Shown here: positions 44,871-56,566 of the stretch, piece after piece
How positions within the stretch are numbered: the first letter of the stretch is position 1
How the letters are laid out: each line of letters begins with the position of its first letter
NCBI RefSeq assembly: GCF_010093815.1
Contig: NW_022985560.1
Span: 555,501-619,500, forward strand
Direction of reading: 5' to 3'
Source: Pseudovirgaria hyperparasitica
Lineage: Eukaryota > Ascomycota > Dothideomycetes > Acrospermales > Acrospermaceae
Length of the DNA stretch: 64,000 bases
The notes under the pieces: generated by a model
The model's database searches: none
Told to the model about the DNA's origin: nothing
What the model saw: only the letters and a program-made list of their open reading frames with translations
Translations under genes and position numbers: made by a program

Positions 44871-45666
44871 ATGTCCAACCGCGCACCCCCCGCCGCCCCC
44901 TCCCGCGCCCCCTCCGCCCGCGCCCAACAGCACGACACCACAACCTCAACAACCCACCCCAGCATCCGCCGCAACCTCTTCCAGCCCGCGCTCTCCAGAC
45001 GGCCCGGAACCGCCGCGTCCAGCTCGTCGGCCAGCACCGCCACGCTTGCGCTCCACGCGCCGGATTCGCCGCCTCTGGCACCTGCTGCGCCGGCACGGGT
45101 TGCGTCGCGGAAGATGTCCGGGCGTGGCGCGTGGAATGAGGAGAAGGTGCGGGGAAGGAGTCGTGGGGGGTCGGTGATGAGTACTGGTGTGGGTGCGAGC
45201 GCGAGTGCCGGGGATGTGTTTGGTGGTAGAGCTGATGGCGGCACCCAGGAAGAAGAGGAGGAGGAAGAAGAGGAGTATGGGGATATTGTGGCGCGCGACG
45301 AGAGCGGGAGTTATATCGTGGATACGCTGGGGCTGATGATGCCGCCGATGCCGGGGGCCAAGGAGGACGGGGACGACGAGCTGGCCGAGGACGAGATGCG
45401 ACTGATTGAGATTCTGGGCCGTGGCGGGGAGTTGAGCGGGGAGATTCATGGGGAATTGGGTAATGTTTTTCTTTCTTGTTCCCCCCATCCCCCCCCTCCT
45501 GTGATATTTTGGAGTTGGGGCAAGTGAAGGAAGCTGGCTGACTTGTGGGAAATTTTTTTTTTTTGCAGAGTTGAAGGCTTCGCTGGCTGCGAGCTTGCAG
45601 GCCAAGTTGGCGAGTCTGGACAGAGATAGGTGGATGTTTGAGTCTGAGGATGTGGGCTCGCCGTGA
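44871..45666 (+). CDS. Acidic, Ala/Ser-rich protein of unknown function
   Basis: Exons 44871-45459 and 45569-45666 (228 residues), intron 109 nt, phase 1, with a T-run before the acceptor. I do not recognise the family. The N-terminal 100 residues are Ala/Pro/Ser-rich with a short SIRRNLFQPALSRRP block. The middle has nine consecutive Glu and EYGDIVARDESGSYIVDTLG. The C-terminal exon encodes an amphipathic helix, LKASLAASLQAKLASLDRDR, ending WMFESEDVGSP. The conserved-looking blocks, good intron and strong codon bias support a real gene. The shape (disordered, acidic, terminal helix) suggests a small nuclear or complex-bound subunit, which is only a guess. The stop lies 144 bp from the convergent GET4 stop. 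Confidence 0.72.
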
Positions 45667-45810
45667 AGAGGTGAGAAAAAGATGTCTATTCCGGATGCAT
45701 ACGCTATGGTCACTATTACATCGTACAGACGAGACGCCGGAGACTCCCTTGCTACTTATGGCGCGCATGCAGAGAAAAAGACATGCGACACTGTACACAC
45801 ACACAACATC

Positions 45811-46950
45811 TCAATCCACACCCGGCGCCGGAGCAGCAGCCTGGACTCTCCTCTTTTGCTGCGGCGCGCCACCTCCACCACCGCCGCCCATGAACATGTT
45901 CATCATGTCACCGAGCGGGTTGTATGCCTTGGGTATCCTCACTCCAAAGTACCTCTCGCCAATCTGATCCAGCGCATCGCCCCACGTGCCGACATCTCGG
46001 ATCTGAGCCTCGTATTGTTTTCGTAGCTTCAAGAATGGTGCTTGGGCGCCGCGCTCGACGGCCAACAACAGCAAGCCGAGGAAATTGAGCAGTGGCATGC
46101 TTGGGTATATGTTGACGTCGACATCTTGGTTGTCAACCTTCTTGGATGGAAGACCTGGGTTCTTCTCTTCGAGCTTGCGCGTAAATAGGAAGAATGACTG
46201 TTTCGCTCCCATGTAGTTGCCCGTGAGAAGGTACGGAAGCACAGCCCGTGAAACGTACAGCGGCGCCGTGGACGGCTCATCTTCCGTATACCATTCATAC
46301 TCGAGCGTGCTCAGCGCGACAGGCGAATCGCGCGTGCCAAGCAGAAAGTGTCGCTCCGCATCATACGTCTCGTCGTCTGCCATGCCATAATTAGCCTCAG
46401 ATCTATCTCCTCGCTGCACATGCCTTCCCCCAAGCCCAAATATCTTACCAGCCGCAAACAACATGCCCGCCACATGATGCATCTCCGCATCCCCCATCTC
46501 GCTCTCCCCGAACCGCGCACTCCACCCCACCGCCTCATTGATGAACCGCTTCCGCGTCGGCTCCCCCGCCGGAAACCCGCGCATCAGCGTGATCAGCCGG
46601 CCTTTGCTCTCCGCATTCACGCCAATCTCGCTCTTGTTGTACACCTCCAGCAGGAACAGCGCCAGGTCGCCGCCGGACCCGCCCTGGCCTGCCTTGAGCA
46701 GTAGCTGTGCGCCCGAGTAGAGGATCGAGATGGCGGGGTCGGGCTGCGACTGTTTGATGTAGCGTGAGGCGATTACGCGGAGCTGTTGGTGGGCTTCGTA
46801 GAATTGGCCTTCTTCGATTCTGGCGTTGGGGAGGGGGCGTGTTAGTAGAGAGGGTCTTGATTTACTTTGAGTTTGGGGAGGGGAGGGGAGGAGAGGGAGG
46901 GATGTGTACTTCGCTTGTTGGCGTGCTATTGTCTTTTCGATCTTCGACAT
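45811..46950 (-). CDS. GET4: Golgi-to-ER traffic protein 4 (tail-anchored protein targeting)
   Basis: Exons 46950-46910, 46819-46449 and 46376-45811 (325 residues). Intron 1 is 90 nt; intron 2 (46377-46448) is 72 nt and in frame without stops, so it could be misread as coding. It has GTAAGA, GCTAAT and GCAG, and its removal restores the family spacing MLFAAG-DDETYDAERHFLLGT. Get4 with Get5 bridges Sgt2 and Get3, handing tail-anchored proteins to the ER insertion route. Seen: KIEKTIARQQAKIEEGQFYE across splice 1, EAHQQLRVIASRYIKQ, GAQLLLKAGQGGSGGDLALF, GEPTRKRFINEAVGWS, APLYVSRAVLPYLLTGNYMG and LLNFLGLLLLAVERGA, a TPR-like alpha solenoid. The tail MGGGGGGGGAPQQKRR is Gly-rich and basic. Confidence 0.94.
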   Translation of the reverse strand: MSKIEKTIARQQAKYTSLPLLPSPPQTQSKSRPSLLTRPLPNARIEEGQFYEAHQQLRVIASRYIKQSQPDPAISILYSGAQLLLKAGQGGSGGDLALFLLEVYNKSEIGVNAESKGRLITLMRGFPAGEPTRKRFINEAVGWSARFGESEMGDAEMHHVAGMLFAAGKIFGLGGRHVQRGDRSEANYGMADDETYDAERHFLLGTRDSPVALSTLEYEWYTEDEPSTAPLYVSRAVLPYLLTGNYMGAKQSFFLFTRKLEEKNPGLPSKKVDNQDVDVNIYPSMPLLNFLGLLLLAVERGAQAPFLKLRKQYEAQIRDVGTWGDALDQIGERYFGVRIPKAYNPLGDMMNMFMGGGGGGGAPQQKRRVQAAAPAPGVD

Positions 46951-48448
46951 GGCTGCAGGTGGGCGAGGGGGAGTTGGTATGGGTGAGGGTTGGGTTGTTG
47001 TGGACGGTTGATATTTTTGGTGTTGATCGACTGTTCTGCTAGAGCTTTGAGCGGCGATGATGGAATGCGGATGCTGCCATGTTTAAGCGTGCCAGGTTTT
47101 GGGCTTCGGTATGATATCTACGACTAGCGTGATGCTATGTGCGCGCGAGGCTGCTCGAGAGATTGCAATCGACATGGTATTTGTGTGAGCCGATGCTGTA
47201 TATTTAGGTCATTTCGAGGTTGCTACATTAATGGTCTAATGCTACATGGATAGTGAGAATGTCTGATATGTGACATAAAGCGAATTCGTTCATATGACAG
47301 AAAGTTGACCAAGAATCGGAAGACGAGCCATCGTGCACTTGATAATAGATATCAGGGAACATTGAGCTAGAGAACTACGACCACGTAACAGATTACTAAC
47401 ATGCCTTCCAGAAGTTTGGACACGGCGTCTTCCCAAAATTAATATGGCGCTGCCGATATGCTGAGCGTGCTCTGAGGGGCGTCGGCGGCCGAAGGCTCAG
47501 TCAGTCAAATTTCCACAGTCTTATCCCACTCGGTGAGATATACCATCAAGGGGCTAATAGTTCCAAGGGCTCAGTCTTTCAAAAACTTTAACAAGCGTAA
47601 AATCGCATCTTCACCGCCACCTCTTTGTGCGGGTGTGTCCTATAGGAGCTGTTGCAACAGACATGATCGTGGTCGAGAAGGCCTCAGAACGGGCGCATCC
47701 TGGGCAGATGAGATATTTGCAAGACTCATCAACGATAGTGCGCATCTAGAGTTGGTGCATGCAAGGAAAGTAAGACGCGTACATGTTGTGATTGAGTTGA
47801 CGAGATGCAGTAGAAGTTGGGAGCCGTGCCGAGGAAAGGAAGACGAGTGAACAGGACGAGTAAATAAAAAGCCACAGCCGACGCCAAGTGTGGCCAGATC
47901 CCACCGATCGCCCACGGCCTCGCCGTACAACTACAACACTACACGTGTAAAAACGTGCTAAGACAGGAACATCAGCCCTGCGCTGCCCAAATCTGTTCTC
48001 CCCCATCTCTCAAACGAGTAAAGTGCATCGCCAGCGAAAACACACTCGTGGTCGCGACCGACTGAACGCAGATGGAGATCTTGACACTACCCGAGTGCTC
48101 GCTCGACCCTGATGGCTTGCAGTTCCAGACGACGCCAGCACCGTGGCTTTTGCCCGGACTGGGACAAGTCAACGATGGGATTACCGAATCTGTCTGATCT
48201 CAGGGCGTTTGATCGCTTTCTGACGTGGTCATGGGCGATTTTGACGGCTTGATTCGAAAGTCTGGAGTGTCCTATGGTAAATTGGACTCGACTAAGTTTT
48301 ACCCCTTGAGGCTCAGCATTCTGAATGGCATGGTGTGTCTTCATGGTATATATACTTGCAGCGCCACTAGATGGATGGATGTTGGATCACTGTGACTTTC
48401 TGGCAGAAGTAAAAGGCTACATTCGTTTTATTACAAAAGTCGTTCAAG
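46951..48448. other. Intergenic region GET4 - GH128 gene
   Basis: 1.5 kb between divergent genes with no supportable gene. A minus-strand frame at 48087-48344 begins just after a TATA-like stretch but shows no known motif. Confidence 0.5.
48347..48354 (+). promoter_or_regulatory. TATA box of the GH128-type gene
   Basis: TATATATA lies 95-102 bp upstream of the ATG at 48449. The sequence is palindromic, so direction is taken from the downstream gene. Confidence 0.5.
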
Positions 48449-49896
48449 ATGTTGAAGGCCGCATACATTCATTTCGTGCTGGTGCTGCTGGCTGCTTGTG
48501 CTCTCGCGCAAACAACAGTGCCATGCAAATGCACGAGTACCATGTATTGGAGGACGTATACTCTGAGAAGAACAGTTACTGGATCCGCGTCATGTACCAG
48601 CTTGAAGTTAACACCCACATGTCCTACATCAACACCAACCTCAACCTCCAAGGCATCTACAGTGGCCACCCCGACCTCTTCAAAGCCCACGACGACGAGC
48701 ACCACTCCTAAACCAAGCTCCAGCTCAGCGCCGACTCCTACTCCTACTTCTACTCCAAAGCCGTCATCGACATCCTTCTCTACTTCGACTACTTCGCCTA
48801 AACCTTCTTCGACTTCTACCTCCGTATCTACTACTTCATCAAAGTCTTCTACGACGCCTAGCCCGTCACCGACCTCGACTTCTTCGCCGAAACCATCTTC
48901 GACATCTTTAACATCTACTTTGATATCTACTACTTCATCCAAGTCCTCTACAACACCCAGCCCTTCACCGATCTCGACCACGTCACCAAAGCCATCTACA
49001 ACCTCAACTACCTCGTCAAAGCCGGCGAGTTCGTCCACAATCACAGGATGTGCTCCGACACCGACGAACAAGAGTTCTGGTAAGTTTTAACATCTCCATA
49101 AAAACGTTGAGACAACCACTAATTCTCCCCAGGCACTAAACGAGGAGTATCGTACAACGACTTGGCCTTGACAAACCTGTTCTCTACGTCCTGCGTGAAG
49201 AGCAAAGCCTCATGGGCGTACAATTGGTATAGCGCACCTGCCAATCAAGGCTCAGCTGCCGCATACAACACCGCCCTGACCTTCATCCCCATGCTCTGGA
49301 GCGCTGCAGATGCCCTGACAAGCGTATGGAACGCCAATGCCAACGCAGCAATTGCCAACGGAGCCAAGGCGCTGCTCTCCTTCAACGAGCCAGATGGCTG
49401 CTCGGACGGCGGCTCCTGCATGAATGCGACCTACGCGGCACAGAGCTACAAGACTTGGATGCAGCCGTTTGCCGGTAAAGCGAAGATTGGCGCTCCCGGT
49501 ATCACGAACGGAGGTGCCCCGATGGGGCTGACCTATCTGCAGAACTTCATGCAGGCCTGCAGTGGGTGCACCATTGACTTCATCACGATCCACTGGTACT
49601 CGGATGCTAGCCAGATTTCGGCATTCAAGAGCTATGTCCAGCAGGCGTACACGGCAGGTGGGAACAAGCCGATTTGGATCACGGAGTTTGGTTGCACGAG
49701 TGGGACAGACGCGCAGGTGCAGGCGTTCATGAAGGATGTCCTGCCTTGGTTGGACGCGCAGTCCTATGTGGAGAAATATGCCTTCTTTGGAGCGTTTGCG
49801 CAAAACCCGAGTGCGCCTTTCCTTTGGCAGGAGACGCTGGTGAACCAGGCTGGCACTGCATTGAGCAATACTGGCGTTATCTACGACCAGATATGA
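48449..49896 (+). CDS. Secreted GH128-type glycoside hydrolase (beta-1,3-glucanase/Asl1-like) with long Ser/Thr linker
   Basis: Exons 48449-49079 and 49133-49896 (464 residues), intron 53 nt, phase 1. Residues 1-20 are a signal peptide (MLKAAYIHFVLVLLAACALA). About 40-205 is a Thr/Ser/Pro/Lys linker made of imperfect repeats such as TSSKSSTTPSPSPTSTSSPK, likely heavily O-mannosylated. The catalytic part begins TKRGVSYND and holds WAYNWYSAP, LSFNEPDG (Glu296, presumed acid/base), TIDFITIHWY and PIWITEFGCT (Glu395, presumed nucleophile), ending FGAFAQNPS. This is the glycosyl-hydrolase catalytic-core family whose members bind or cut beta-1,3-glucan of the cell wall. A cell-wall location is inferred. 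The first ~20 mature residues with Cys pairs are not a binding module I recognise. Confidence 0.92.
48700..49025 (+). repeat. Coding minisatellite in the GH128 linker
   Basis: A block beginning 'tctactacttcatcaaagtc' near 48827 recurs about 102 bp later near 48929 with scattered third-position changes, within a larger region of shorter TCTTCG/ACGACT repeats. Copy number variation here would change linker length without breaking the frame. Confidence 0.75.
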
Positions 49897-51317
49897 TATC
49901 CTTTTTACTGTAATGGCTGATGTTTTCTTGGGTGGACATCGATATACTGGAGTCACTAACTGATGGGATGGAGGCGGCTTATCTCTAGATACCCATTCAA
50001 TCAACTGCTTGCTGAACACTTCCAGACTTCTCTTCTTATTGCCATATTCTTCCATTCCTTGCCAAGCCTCTTCGCCTTAGCACTCATTAATCTTTCACGG
50101 GTAGTCGCCAACATGGCAACGAAACAGCATCGAAGTCCAGAGCTCGCCATTACAATACGTATCCCCCGTCCCCTCAAGCATGCGTGTGCTATTTTCACCA
50201 CAGCATCTTCACAGCATAGGAAGCCCGCTCGACAGAGATCTTTGAACCGAATACTGGATTGTCGGCACGCGCCGAAGTCGCACTCACTCGGCGTCGATCT
50301 GAATGTCAAATTCATAGAAGCACAGACATATCAGTCAAGGACTACTATCCCAAATCACACAAGTGCATCATGGGATGACAAAGATGCCTTAGCGACGGTA
50401 GCCATGGGGTAGAAGGATGGGAATCTGGAACATTAACATGGAGTTGAACTTGAACCTCAGGCTACATGTGTTTTCAGCACGCTAACCATTTTAGGTATGA
50501 GAGCCAAATCTAGACCACGACGGGACTGCCGAACGCCAAGTCCTGACATCGACGACTCAACCAGGATGCATTTACCCCTGCAATCGTCTAATACTTATTC
50601 ATGCAACGCGCTTTTACCTGCTTCACTGCATGCCCCATGTCTACATCAGGCCGTCTATCGCGTAACATTGGTGAAGAGAAGGGTCGTCTGCTAATCAGCA
50701 TGATGGATGCTCTTCATGACACTATCTCTAAAACACCGTAACACAACCTTCCTAGCTGCCAACATGCTCCGATGGACGTCCGAATGACCCATCAAGTGCT
50801 TCATAAACACGATAAGCCTGCTCACGTGGTCTCCATGCAGCCAGTCTGTCGGCAGTACACTAGCTGAGTCACCTTCTCAAAAGACAGTATCTCGTCTGCA
50901 TGGAAGCGCCCTCTTAGCTGGAGAATACAGTCAGCCTGTTGAGGAGTATCCGTCTCCATAACGACGCCGTTGTCCTTTGATATTCACCAGGCTGCTCTTA
51001 TACAATGCTCAAAAGGCATATTATTCGAGAGAGAAAGCTGCACTACGCATAGAGAAGGCTAGTGGGCAACCGAACAGTGCGCTTGGATCGACCGTCTTTT
51101 CTCTCTCTTCTTCACGCGCACAACATATGGCCTAGCCCCAGGATATCTCAGGTGGGTGTTCGTGACGGCGATCTAAGAACCCACCCCTGGCTCCACCTTG
51201 CTGCAAGCGCCACAAGAGAATGAAAGCCACCATACGCAACCCAGACTTGTACCCTCGCCAGTATTTATATACCTCATGAGCTCCAGGTTCACCCGACTTC
51301 CCCATTTCATCGACATC
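49897..51317. other. Intergenic region GH128 gene - amino-acid permease
   Basis: 1.4 kb without a supportable protein gene. A degenerate tRNA-like stretch on the minus strand near 50440-50505 is discussed under findings. Confidence 0.5.
51262..51271 (+). promoter_or_regulatory. TATA-like element of the permease gene
   Basis: TATTTATATA ends 46 bp before the ATG at 51318 but only 4 bp before the in-frame ATG at 51276. If it is the TATA box, transcription starts too late to include 51276, which favours 51318. Confidence 0.45.
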
Positions 51318-53069
51318 ATGGGCAAAGAAACCGGTTACGTCGTGGAAGAGAAGGCGCCAGCCTACGGCTCGGGCGACGAAGAAGCTTCGATCAACGGTGT
51401 GATTGAGAATGTCGACGGTCTGGCTCGTCAGCTCTCCAATCGTCAGATTCAATGGATGACCTTGGGTGGTGCTATCGGGACAGCTCTGTTCGTATCGATA
51501 GGCTGGGGTCTCATTGGCGGTGGACCAGGTCAGTATTCGCAGCGATCTGTTGGTATCTGTTATTGAACAAATTTCTAGGTTCTCTACTCATTGCCTTCAC
51601 TTTCTACTCCTTAGTCATCGCTGCTGTCAACAATTGTATCGCCGAGATGACCACTTTCATGGTATGATATTTACCACTCGAGTGTTGCCTACTTGCTAAC
51701 AGACGATAAGCCTGTCTCCAGTTCTTTCATCAAGTTTGCTAGCATGTACGTCGACGATGCATTCGGATTCATGGCCGGGTGGAACTTCTTCCTATACGAG
51801 GCTATCCTTATCCCATTCGAGATCTCGGCACTCAATTTGGTGCTAACGTATTGGAGAGACGATATCCCGTTAGCTGCAGTCTGCGCGGTCGTCATTCTCC
51901 TGTACGCCATCTTCAACGTCTTCGTTGTCAAGTGGTATGGCGAAGCGGAATTCTGGCTCGCTTCCGGCAAACTTATCCTCATTGTCATGCTATTTTGTTT
52001 CACATTCGTCACAATGTGCGGAGGCAACCCCAAGCACGATGCGTACGGTTTCAGGTACTGGCGTGAGCCCGGTGCTTTTGCTGAAAGCGTTACGACTGGC
52101 CCTCTTGGAAAATTCGAGGGATTCCTATCCTCGCTCTTTACTGCGGCATGGACCGTCTTTGGTCCAGAGTATATCTCCATGGTCGCTGGTGAGGCTGTGT
52201 CTCCTCGCACTACCATCAAACAGGCCTTCAAGACTGTTTACTGGCGCTTCGGTGTCTTTTTCATCGTCGGTGCTCTCTGTGTCGGTATCGTGGTTCCGTA
52301 CAACGACAAGACTCTCACACATGTCCTCAGCACATCAGGTAGCGGCACTGGCGCAGCCTCACCTTACATCATTGCTATGCAGAACATGGGCATCAAGTTC
52401 CTACCCGACCTCACCAACGCTCTTCTTGTCACCTCTATCTTCTCTGCCGGAAACGCCTATACATTCTGTGCTTCTCGCTCTCTCCATGGTCTTGCAGTTC
52501 AAGGTCAGGCGCCAAAGTTCTTGCGCAAGACCACTCGTCGTGGTGTACCCATCTACTGCTTCTTGATCACCATGATCTTCCCGTTCCTCTCCTTCCTCTC
52601 TGTATCCGACGGATCCGCTCAGGCTATAAAGTGGCTCGTCAACCTTGTCACCGCCTCGCAAGTGCTCAACTATGTGATCATGTCCATCACTTACATCTGC
52701 TTCTACCGCGCGATGAAGGCACAGGGCTTCGATCGTAATGCGCTCCCCTACAAGGGCTGGTTCCAGCCATACTGCGCCTGGATTGCGCTCTTCTTTACCA
52801 CCATCATTGTTTGCATCCAGGGATATACTGTATTCCTGCCCAGCAAGACTGGTTTCGTTGTCGGCACCTTCTTCACCTATTACACAATGATATTTGTCTG
52901 CATTCTCCTCTTTGTCGGGTGGAAGGTCGTCAAGAGGACTAAGTTCGTCAGGCCCGAGGAGGCAGATCTTGTTGGTGAGAGGCCATCCATCGACAAATAT
53001 GAGGCGATGACTACGCCGCCATTGGGTCTGTGGGAGGATATTGCCAAGAGCCTGCGATTGAGGAAGTAA
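51318..53069 (+). CDS. Amino-acid permease (YAT/AAT family, APC superfamily)
   Basis: Exons 51318-51528, 51579-51661 and 51711-53069 (550 residues); introns 50 and 49 nt. It is a plasma-membrane proton-coupled amino-acid transporter with about 12 membrane spans. Seen: LSNRQIQWMTLGGAIGTALF (the family's first-helix signature), AEMTTFMPVSSSFIKFASMY, DDAFGFMAGWNFFLYEAILI, EAEFWLASGKLILIV, YREPGAF-type YWREPGAF, FFIVGALCVGIVVPYND, ALLVTSIFSAGNAYTFCASR, RSLHGLAVQGQAPKFL and KWLVNLVTASQVLNYVIMS. Cytosolic N- and C-tails (EEKAPAYGSGDEE; PEEADLVGERPSID) hold Lys and acidic patches of the kind used for ubiquitin-controlled turnover. Substrate range cannot be told from sequence. No neighbours suggest a pathway. 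Confidence 0.95.
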
Positions 53070-53645
53070 GTAGCGATCTTAAGAAAGAGGCTTGTATGAA
53101 AGGAAGAAAAGGACTACACAAAATTGCGGCTTGTTGCTGGCAATGACAGGGTGTTTGAGGTTGGACAATAAGATACCACGATACGATATGATATTGAATG
53201 AAGAAATGTTTCAAAGGTTCACAATGTTTTCATGATGGGCTCTCCACTTCTCTTGACAAAGCGAAAATGCCGTCATGTATTCATGGTATTGACACGGTAA
53301 GTCCGATACCGTACCTCGGGGTACCACAAAGCTAACGATACTTCCAGTTTGCCCCCAAGCAAGTTCAGAGTGAAGTGCTCGTCACCTAGTTCACTTGACA
53401 ACAGTATCGCACCACGTGCCCGCACCGCCAGGTATCCAATCACCTGCTCTTTCCAATTTCGTCCAATTTCCCGACGTCACAGTTCACTACGCACAATCTG
53501 CTGTGCGAGTATATATTCTGCCGTCACTCGTCTCAAACTGAACGTTCGCACCTCACAACACAAAGCCCTTTCCCTGAACGCAACAGCGTTCCCCACTCAA
53601 GCTCTACTTCTAAACATTCAGTTCAACGTCACTATTGTTGCAATC
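53070..53645. other. Intergenic region with leader of the next gene
   Basis: 576 bp; the 5' part is the permease 3' end. From about 53350 the frame is open into the next gene, but it is C/T-rich leader-like sequence without protein character. Confidence 0.5.
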
Positions 53646-54831
53646 ATGTCTTCCACTCCATCCAAGAAGGATACCCATGATGAAGCTCAGTCCTCCTCGT
53701 CCGCCGAGCGCAAGGATCTCAAGAACGTCGCAGATCTCGATGACTTTCCCTCCGACGCCAGTGAATACGGTTCCACTGTCAGCAACGAGGCTACTCAAGC
53801 TTCGAACCGTACTGAAGACCAGCGCGGGAAGATGGCCTCTGCCATGCGTGGCAAGATGCGAGGTGGAGGTGCGATCCCAAGCGACATGATGGAGCAGTAT
53901 GGTGTCAATGTCGACGATAGTGACGAAGGATGGGTCGACATCATCGACGTGCCTATGAATTGGAACGAACTGACCGAAGCTGAACGCAACAAAGCGATCC
54001 CTGGTTCGTACCCTGATGAGGATGCCAGCACTGCAGTTAATGTTGACGGCACCGCTGAGCCTGGCGCTGCTAAGAACGTCACTGGTAAGAAGTATCCTTT
54101 CTTTGTTCTACAAACACACGGAGATTCTCCTGCTCCGTCCGCCAATAGCACCAACATTGGAATCAGTCGCACAAAGGCGATCAGCGTCGTCAATGAATCT
54201 TTCATAAATCTCATACACCAGAAGAGAGTTGCTACGTTCGGAGAAGACTCTGACTCTGACGATGAAGCTGCGGCCGAGGCGCACAACAAGCGCATGATCG
54301 AGTTCGAGATCGATGCCAAGAATGCTCGCGAGATGCTTGGTGGTATGTTCGCTGAACACTTGGTATCGCAGCGTAGTCTGACTCAAATTTCGACGTGGAT
54401 TCACTAACCTCTTCACAGTCCCACCAATCCTGCGCCTCGAGCCGCTCCCCAAAACTTCACCAGAGCGCCAGATCGCCTACGAGCGTCTGATTGTTCTCCT
54501 TCGCAAGCGCTGGGCCGAGTCCCGCGACGCCGCGTCCCCGCCTACCGCACTCGACCTGATCACCGACCTGGCTGCTGAGATCCGCTTGGAATGCGAGCGC
54601 AGCATCCCGCACTTTGTGCCCAACAACGTCTTCGCCGCCCGCACCGCGGTCCTGGTCCCCTGGCGTCGTCGCGTCGTTCTCCTCTTCGAGAACGAGTGGA
54701 TGGTCTGGCTGGCCGCAGAGGCGGAGAAGGGAGAAGGGGTGAGCGAGGGCATCGGCGCCAAGGGCGAGGTGTTCCCCAGGTCCGGATACCCGGACTGGGA
54801 GGCGAAGTACGGAAAGGCGTTTGGACATTAG
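53646..54831 (+). CDS. Conserved-looking acidic protein of unknown function
   Basis: Exons 53646-54342 and 54419-54831 (369 residues), intron 76 nt, phase 1, with CACTAACCT branch. The ATG at 53646 follows a pyrimidine-rich leader. I do not recognise the family. The first ~75 residues are Ser/Asp/Glu-rich (DLDDFPSDASEYGSTVS). A structured part follows: MMEQYGVNVDDSDEGWVDII, MNWNELTEAERNKAI, NESFINLIHQKRV, an acidic SDSDDEAAAE, KNAREMLGG. After the splice comes VPPILRLEPLPKTSPERQIA, a helix-rich segment and FAARTAVLVPWRRRVVLLFE, NEWMVWLAAE. The C-terminus PRSGYPDWEAKYGKAFGH looks conserved. No signal peptide or membrane span. Codon use and splice sites argue for a real, expressed gene. Confidence 0.75.
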
Positions 54832-56566
54832 GGGTTCGTGTAGGAATGACGGAATGTCACCATTGAGGGGGTGTTATAGCACTCATATACGTCGCATCAA
54901 TTGACATTTGTGCTGGTTTACATCGCTTCAAGCAGTCTTTTCGAGTGCACCTAACCACGTGTAACAGCATTCCGCAGCCTGGCAAGAATGACAAAGCAGC
55001 GTACTTCGTAGGCCTACAACAGTACCTCAGTCCCCTGGACGCATCATTCTACGCATACCCATCAGCCAGTAAGCCGACCCCCAGCAGCCGACAACCTCGA
55101 AAAACAAGCAAGCCAATAAGCAGAATCCCCAATCCTCTCCTCTGTCCAACCAGCACGCCACATAATCAGCGGCCCGGAACGCACTTTATTGCTGTGTTGT
55201 GTGGTGTGTGAAAGGGGTATTTGGTGAATCTTGAACTCACGACGCTACGCAAGAGTATGGTGATTTAACCATCGTCGTATCAATGAGCTGCTTTCATGAA
55301 ATTGGAGAGGGGAGAGTGCCTCAGTTTCTTTGTCTTGCTTTAAGTGGTCAGTGGGCTGCATTCGCATTCACGTAGCCACCTTCATGATCAAGCGTACGGA
55401 CTGCGAGATCAGGACGGATGTGGACTGACGATTCTATGTGAAGGAACATCTGTGAGCTCGTGGATGCGAGAAGGCTGGAGAAAGTTGCGGTAGAAACGAG
55501 TAATGTATCGTGTGTGCTGGGTGGGCTGCGCCGTGATGAAGAGAGTTCTCTGCTGTTTGGGCATGTGGAAGTGCGGCTGTGTAGATCTCTATATTTGTTT
55601 CTGTGTATACACTTGGCTATATGGCCACGAAGCAGTTAGGTCTATTCTAAGCAGCGAACTTGAAATCTAGCTCGCTATGCAGGAAGCGGTAATTGTACCT
55701 CCTCATCATCATTCAATCCGCTGTGCATGTGAATGGCAGGCTTTTGTACTGAAGACTCCGAGATTGTGGCTAGGACAACACCAGAAACTGTTACAAAGAT
55801 TTGCGATATTCCCTATTTAGACACAACGCATGGAGTGTTGGATTCTCTCAAGGCGGAATCCACTAATTACGCACCCTCGGAGCTAACACCTGATCTGTCT
55901 CATGGTTCGGAACGCTATCCGGTGGTGTCTTGGCGTGTGCTAGCCCGGTATGGAAATACCTTAGGGACACACAGCACCATCACACATCATTTAAGTGGGT
56001 ACGCCCAACAAGACTGGTAAACTGCTTATTGATGCGAATATAGGTTCGTGAATGGTTCAACGGCAACTACAACTAGGTCTCAGGCAGCCTCTATAATTGC
56101 CGGGATCATGGAAAGTAGTCTAGTCTCCTTTCCTACTTCACGGTTGAGACACGTGCGTGTCTTCCCTGACTCATGAAGCAGGTCTCGGAGCGCATTGATC
56201 TGGTCCAAACGCTCATGCGTAAACGGCAACTCCCAGCGTGGCCAGGGCTGTTTGAAATCTGTCTTTGCATATGCGGAGCGCTTGCTCAGCATGAAGCTTG
56301 TTTAGTCAAAGCGCTAGTAGGGAGTGCAACCCCAAGAAGGACCGAAAGTAATATGTGTCTTTGGAAACTATGCTGGTATGTGTGTCTCTGCTTGGGAACT
56401 GTAAAGTTCTGACGATGTCAATTTCGGGAACACTCTGAGAAGTTATGTGTGTTTCTGCACCAAATGGAATACCGGTCCTGCTGAGGTCTATTGTACATGA
56501 TCTAATGCTGTTATGATAATACAATGATGCTCGCTAAGTCGCAGAAAAAACATGAACACGAACCGT
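54832..56566. other. Intergenic region, no gene recognised
   Basis: 1.7 kb with short unconvincing open frames (for example 55733-56020 on +). A tRNA-T-arm-like hairpin at 55224-55240 is noted under findings. Confidence 0.5.

Noticed and set aside
49252-50055. 267-codon minus-strand open frame opposite the GH128-type exon
   Set aside because: It is the antisense shadow of a strongly biased real exon and has no recognisable motif.
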